NCBI GenBank assembly: GCA_039969155.1 | Contig: JBDVOJ010000119.1 | Coordinates: forward strand, 1-64,000 | Direction: 5' to 3' | Source of the DNA: GCA-002733465 sp039969155 | Lineage (GTDB): Bacteria > Pseudomonadota > Gammaproteobacteria > Enterobacterales > Kangiellaceae | DNA: 64,000 bases | Shown here: piece after piece, positions 61,538 through 64,000 of the stretch | How the letters are laid out: each line of letters starts with the position of its first letter | How positions within the stretch are numbered: the first letter of the stretch is position 1 | Translations under genes and position numbers: made by a program | The notes under the pieces: generated by a model | The model's database searches: none | The model's input: only the letters and a program-made list of their open reading frames with translations | Told to the model about the DNA's origin: nothing

Positions 61538-64000
61538 CTATTTCGAGGGCTTCACTTGGAATGTAGCCGCACCTGTTACAGCCCGAACGGAACGATCATA
61601 CATTGCTTCAGCCGATGTTGATGGAACTACAAACTCTCCCGCTGCGGTTAGTTTAACTCGATAGCTTAACTCTCGGATTCTAGTTTCAACAGGCCCATAA
61701 AAAATGACTCTGTCTTCACGAACATCGACATGATCTGCCGACCAACGATTCGCTGCCCGCTCAACCGAGCTACGTATGACTTCGAATCCGCCTGGCAATA
61801 AATCAACTATTGCCACATTGGTAATGGTGCGTTGTGATAGCGAGCGCACTCGAATTTTTACGGTCAATTCTTGCCCCTGAGTAAACTCTTGTACTTGATT
61901 ACCATCTTGGTCCAAAAATACTCGGTCGATCTCTAATCCTTCTCGGATCGGTTTATCGGTTGGCACTAAGTCAAATCCTGATTGATTAGTCAGGAAATAA
62001 AACGCTTTATCACTCGCCAATTGAAGTTGTTGGGTATCAATAGGAAATTCACTCTTATTGAAAGCTGCTTTGAGCTTGTCTAAAGTTTCAAAAGATTGCC
62101 CTTCATTACTACTCGCCGCGATAGTCAGTTTTTCAATCATCACGCCGGCTTGCACCAATTCGCTATAGGCGCCCAATGCTAAGATTGAGTAAGCTGCAGA
62201 GATAGTATTGTATTCACCTTGAATTATATGTTGAGTAAACCCATGGATAATACTGGCATCAATGGCTTTTGCTAGTGGCTTAAAGTGTTTGGATAGTAAA
62301 TATAAGTGCTGAGAATCAAGCGCTAACGGACTGTGAAAATCTCCATATCGAACGGTTTGGCGATTGACTTGATTCCTTTTCGGATCAATCAATTGGTAAT
62401 AAGAAATAAGGCGGGCTGCCTCTTCATCTTTTTGTAGCATTTGATAAGTTGCAGCCATGTAACTAGCTAACAGATCAAACTTCCATTGTTCGCTCTGTAA
62501 CTTCTTTAAATCATCTTCCAGATCGATCAAGTAGTTAGTTGTCACCGTACCCATACGAGTTAGTAAGTAAATGGCATTCGCACGATCTCTTAGTTCCGCT
62601 AACTTCTCGTTACTAGAATTGCTAGAAGGCTGATGGCGAGAAGAATCATTACTTGCCGACCGAGCGGCCTGTTCATTCAAATACCTTTGTGCTGCTGTTA
62701 ACATATCTTTTGGCACTGGATAGCCTTGCTCGGAGGCTTCCAATAGAAAATGAGTCACATAGATGCTAGGATAACTGGCCGAGCCTGAATGGCTTGGCCA
62801 AAATGCGAAACCACCATCGGCCTTTTGCCTTTCTCGCAACTTGTTGATTACCACACTAAATTGCGTTCTTACATCACCTAAATAGGCTGCATATGCTTGA
62901 TGCGACATTAGTCCAACTAACGGAAAAACCTTGCTAACAACTTGTTCGGTACAGCCATGTGGGTAGTGCTGCAAATAGTCATGTAAACCATCCACTAATA
63001 CTAACGGACTGTTGGATGCGCTGACTGAGCGCTGAGAGAACTCTTCAAAGGTTTTTCTAATATCATCAATAGTCTTTTCTGTGTCGTTTGAAAATCCAGT
63101 TTTTATTACTGTCGCGAAATGTGTCGCAGGTCTAACACTGAGGCTTGCGCTTCGTGTTAACTCTTCCTCACCTAATTTTGCAGTAAAACTCAGCTCAGCG
63201 GAACCCAGTTTTGATTTAGCAACGACTTTGAAAGTTGCTTTACCTTCGCTTCCTTCGTCTATTTCGAGTAAAGAAGCTTTTTGACTCTTTATTTCCAAGT
63301 GTTCTGATGAGCTGGCGCTTAGTGTTATCTTAGCTTTTTTACCTGAACCTTCAACGATATTGGCAACGCCAACAGTCACTTCAAACTCGTCGCCGGGAGA
63401 GGCATGGGTAAGTACGTTAGGTGAGATAACAAAAGGCCCTCTAACAATGCTCGAAGTTTTGGCGGCCCCAACCGATCGTTTGCCAACCGCGACAGCCATT
63501 ACTCTCAATTGCCCAGAAAAAGTGTCAGGAATATCGAATTCTAACTGCTTGTTCTGAGTAGATGATTCAACGATTCCAGACCAAAAAACTGCTGGTTTAT
63601 CTGTCTTTCTAGTAAATGGATTAATGTTTTTTGCCAAAGCAAGACTGCGCTCTGCATATCCACCTCCAGCCGCAGACATTTGTTGTAAAATATTAAAATC
63701 TGGCAACAATAAATCCAACATCTGATAAGTTTCCACACCCAAAGCACGTTTCTGAAGATAATGATTTAGTGGGTTGGGTAGACCATATTTAGCAACCTGT
63801 AGAATCCCTTCATCGACTGCGAATACTATCATTTTCGCAGGCTTTGAAGATTGATAATGAATACTCATCGGTTTTCCAGGACGCACGATGCTATCTGTTT
63901 TTAGAGCGATATCAATTCTTCGTTGACTGCGATCAATACTAAAGGGCTCAACGGCATAACTAAGTGGATTAGTAAAAATTTCAGTAGAACTCGCATCTCT
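61538..64000 (-). CDS. alpha-2-macroglobulin family protein (5' end outside window)
   Basis: The frame is open from the right edge (64000) to the stop at 61538, giving about 820 residues of the C-terminal half of a large protein. It shows the A2M bait-downstream region (MIVFAVDEGILQVAKYG), the MG domains, the thioester motif as GCTEQ in HYPHGCTEQVVSKVF, and an alpha/alpha toroid (ADGGFAFWPSHSGSA). Bacterial A2Ms (YfhM-type) trap proteases in the periplasm. With pbpC it forms the known yfhM-pbpC pair. The N-terminal part, including any lipobox, is missing from the window. The internal GTG (63886) is not the real start. Confidence 0.93.
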   Translation of the reverse strand, partial: RDASSTEIFTNPLSYAVEPFSIDRSQRRIDIALKTDSIVRPGKPMSIHYQSSKPAKMIVFAVDEGILQVAKYGLPNPLNHYLQKRALGVETYQMLDLLLPDFNILQQMSAAGGGYAERSLALAKNINPFTRKTDKPAVFWSGIVESSTQNKQLEFDIPDTFSGQLRVMAVAVGKRSVGAAKTSSIVRGPFVISPNVLTHASPGDEFEVTVGVANIVEGSGKKAKITLSASSSEHLEIKSQKASLLEIDEGSEGKATFKVVAKSKLGSAELSFTAKLGEEELTRSASLSVRPATHFATVIKTGFSNDTEKTIDDIRKTFEEFSQRSVSASNSPLVLVDGLHDYLQHYPHGCTEQVVSKVFPLVGLMSHQAYAAYLGDVRTQFSVVINKLRERQKADGGFAFWPSHSGSASYPSIYVTHFLLEASEQGYPVPKDMLTAAQRYLNEQAARSASNDSSRHQPSSNSSNEKLAELRDRANAIYLLTRMGTVTTNYLIDLEDDLKKLQSEQWKFDLLASYMAATYQMLQKDEEAARLISYYQLIDPKRNQVNRQTVRYGDFHSPLALDSQHLYLLSKHFKPLAKAIDASIIHGFTQHIIQGEYNTISAAYSILALGAYSELVQAGVMIEKLTIAASSNEGQSFETLDKLKAAFNKSEFPIDTQQLQLASDKAFYFLTNQSGFDLVPTDKPIREGLEIDRVFLDQDGNQVQEFTQGQELTVKIRVRSLSQRTITNVAIVDLLPGGFEVIRSSVERAANRWSADHVDVREDRVIFYGPVETRIRELSYRVKLTAAGEFVVPSTSAEAMYDRSVRAVTGAATFQVKPSK

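Noticed and set aside
61538..63886. Start of the alpha-2-macroglobulin gene at the internal GTG (63886)
   Set aside because: The frame is open to the window edge with family-like sequence, so the gene begins outside the window.
1..64000. tRNA, rRNA, CRISPR, prophage or integron
   Set aside because: No cloverleaf-like sequence, no regular spacer-repeat array, no integrase, capsid or transposase gene seen on either strand.

Overview
The window looks like a piece of a gammaproteobacterial chromosome of moderate to low GC (roughly 40 % by eye). The clues are a soluble pyridine nucleotide transhydrogenase (SthA), a cytochrome bd/CIO quinol oxidase, PbpC next to an alpha-2-macroglobulin, a Rof/YaeO Rho antiterminator, and very many genes with signal peptides or lipoboxes. 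A marine or saline-water heterotroph (for example an Oceanospirillales/Kangiella-like or Alteromonadales-like lineage) would fit, but no rRNA or other taxonomic marker is present, so this is inference. I see no tRNA, rRNA, CRISPR array, complete insertion sequence or prophage.

Layout. 0-2.7 kb: a minus-strand operon of amidohydrolase, TetR regulator and exported cupin, with a TetR-type operator upstream. 2.9-7.6 kb: sthA, then gbsR-like regulator-cydA-cydB with a perfect 24-bp palindrome over the regulator start. 7.8-11 kb: an alpha/beta hydrolase, a D-cysteine desulfhydrase-like PLP enzyme and a small DUF427-like gene without a normal start. 11.3-18.4 kb: a TonB-dependent receptor, then a di-haem MauG/CcpA-type peroxidase paired with a YtkA-domain protein, and a secreted LVIVD/GEVED/P-domain protein. 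18.8-27.5 kb: exported proteases, a YD-repeat-like protein, a PDZ-alpha/beta hydrolase, a membrane AraC regulator and a secreted lipase-like protein with a DUF4785-like partner. 27.7-30.6 kb: LysR/azoreductase divergent pair flanked by MITE-like repeats. 30.6-40.4 kb: a giant propeller-amidohydrolase, an HD phosphohydrolase, Tag with DUF3817, a serine hydrolase, a DUF885 metallopeptidase and a membrane protein. 40.6-45.3 kb: a frameshifted P-loop kinase, XRE and SRPBCC genes, then a desaturase/DCC1/membrane operon and a DUF4166 gene that share a duplicated 75-nt upstream module. 45.5-49.9 kb: serine hydrolase, lipoproteins and an EF-hand protein.

50-52.1 kb holds the most striking gene: a full-length [FeFe] hydrogenase with four accessory cluster motifs and all H-cluster cysteines, carrying an extra C-terminal NTF2/SnoaL-like domain and standing alone without maturases or electron-transfer subunits in the window. 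52.1-64 kb: AraC regulator coupled to rof, an aminotransferase, an FMN reductase, a propeller-GGDEF signalling protein, pbpC and the 3' part of an alpha-2-macroglobulin gene that runs off the right edge.

Functionally the region is a mixture of respiration/redox genes (SthA, cytochrome bd, peroxidase, azoreductase, FMN reductase, hydrogenase) and an exported degradative repertoire (amidohydrolases, peptidases, lipase-like and beta-lactamase-fold hydrolases). Several intergenic regions carry short inverted or tandem repeats that look like operators, terminators or decayed mobile repeats. Assignments come from reading motifs by eye; no database search was run.
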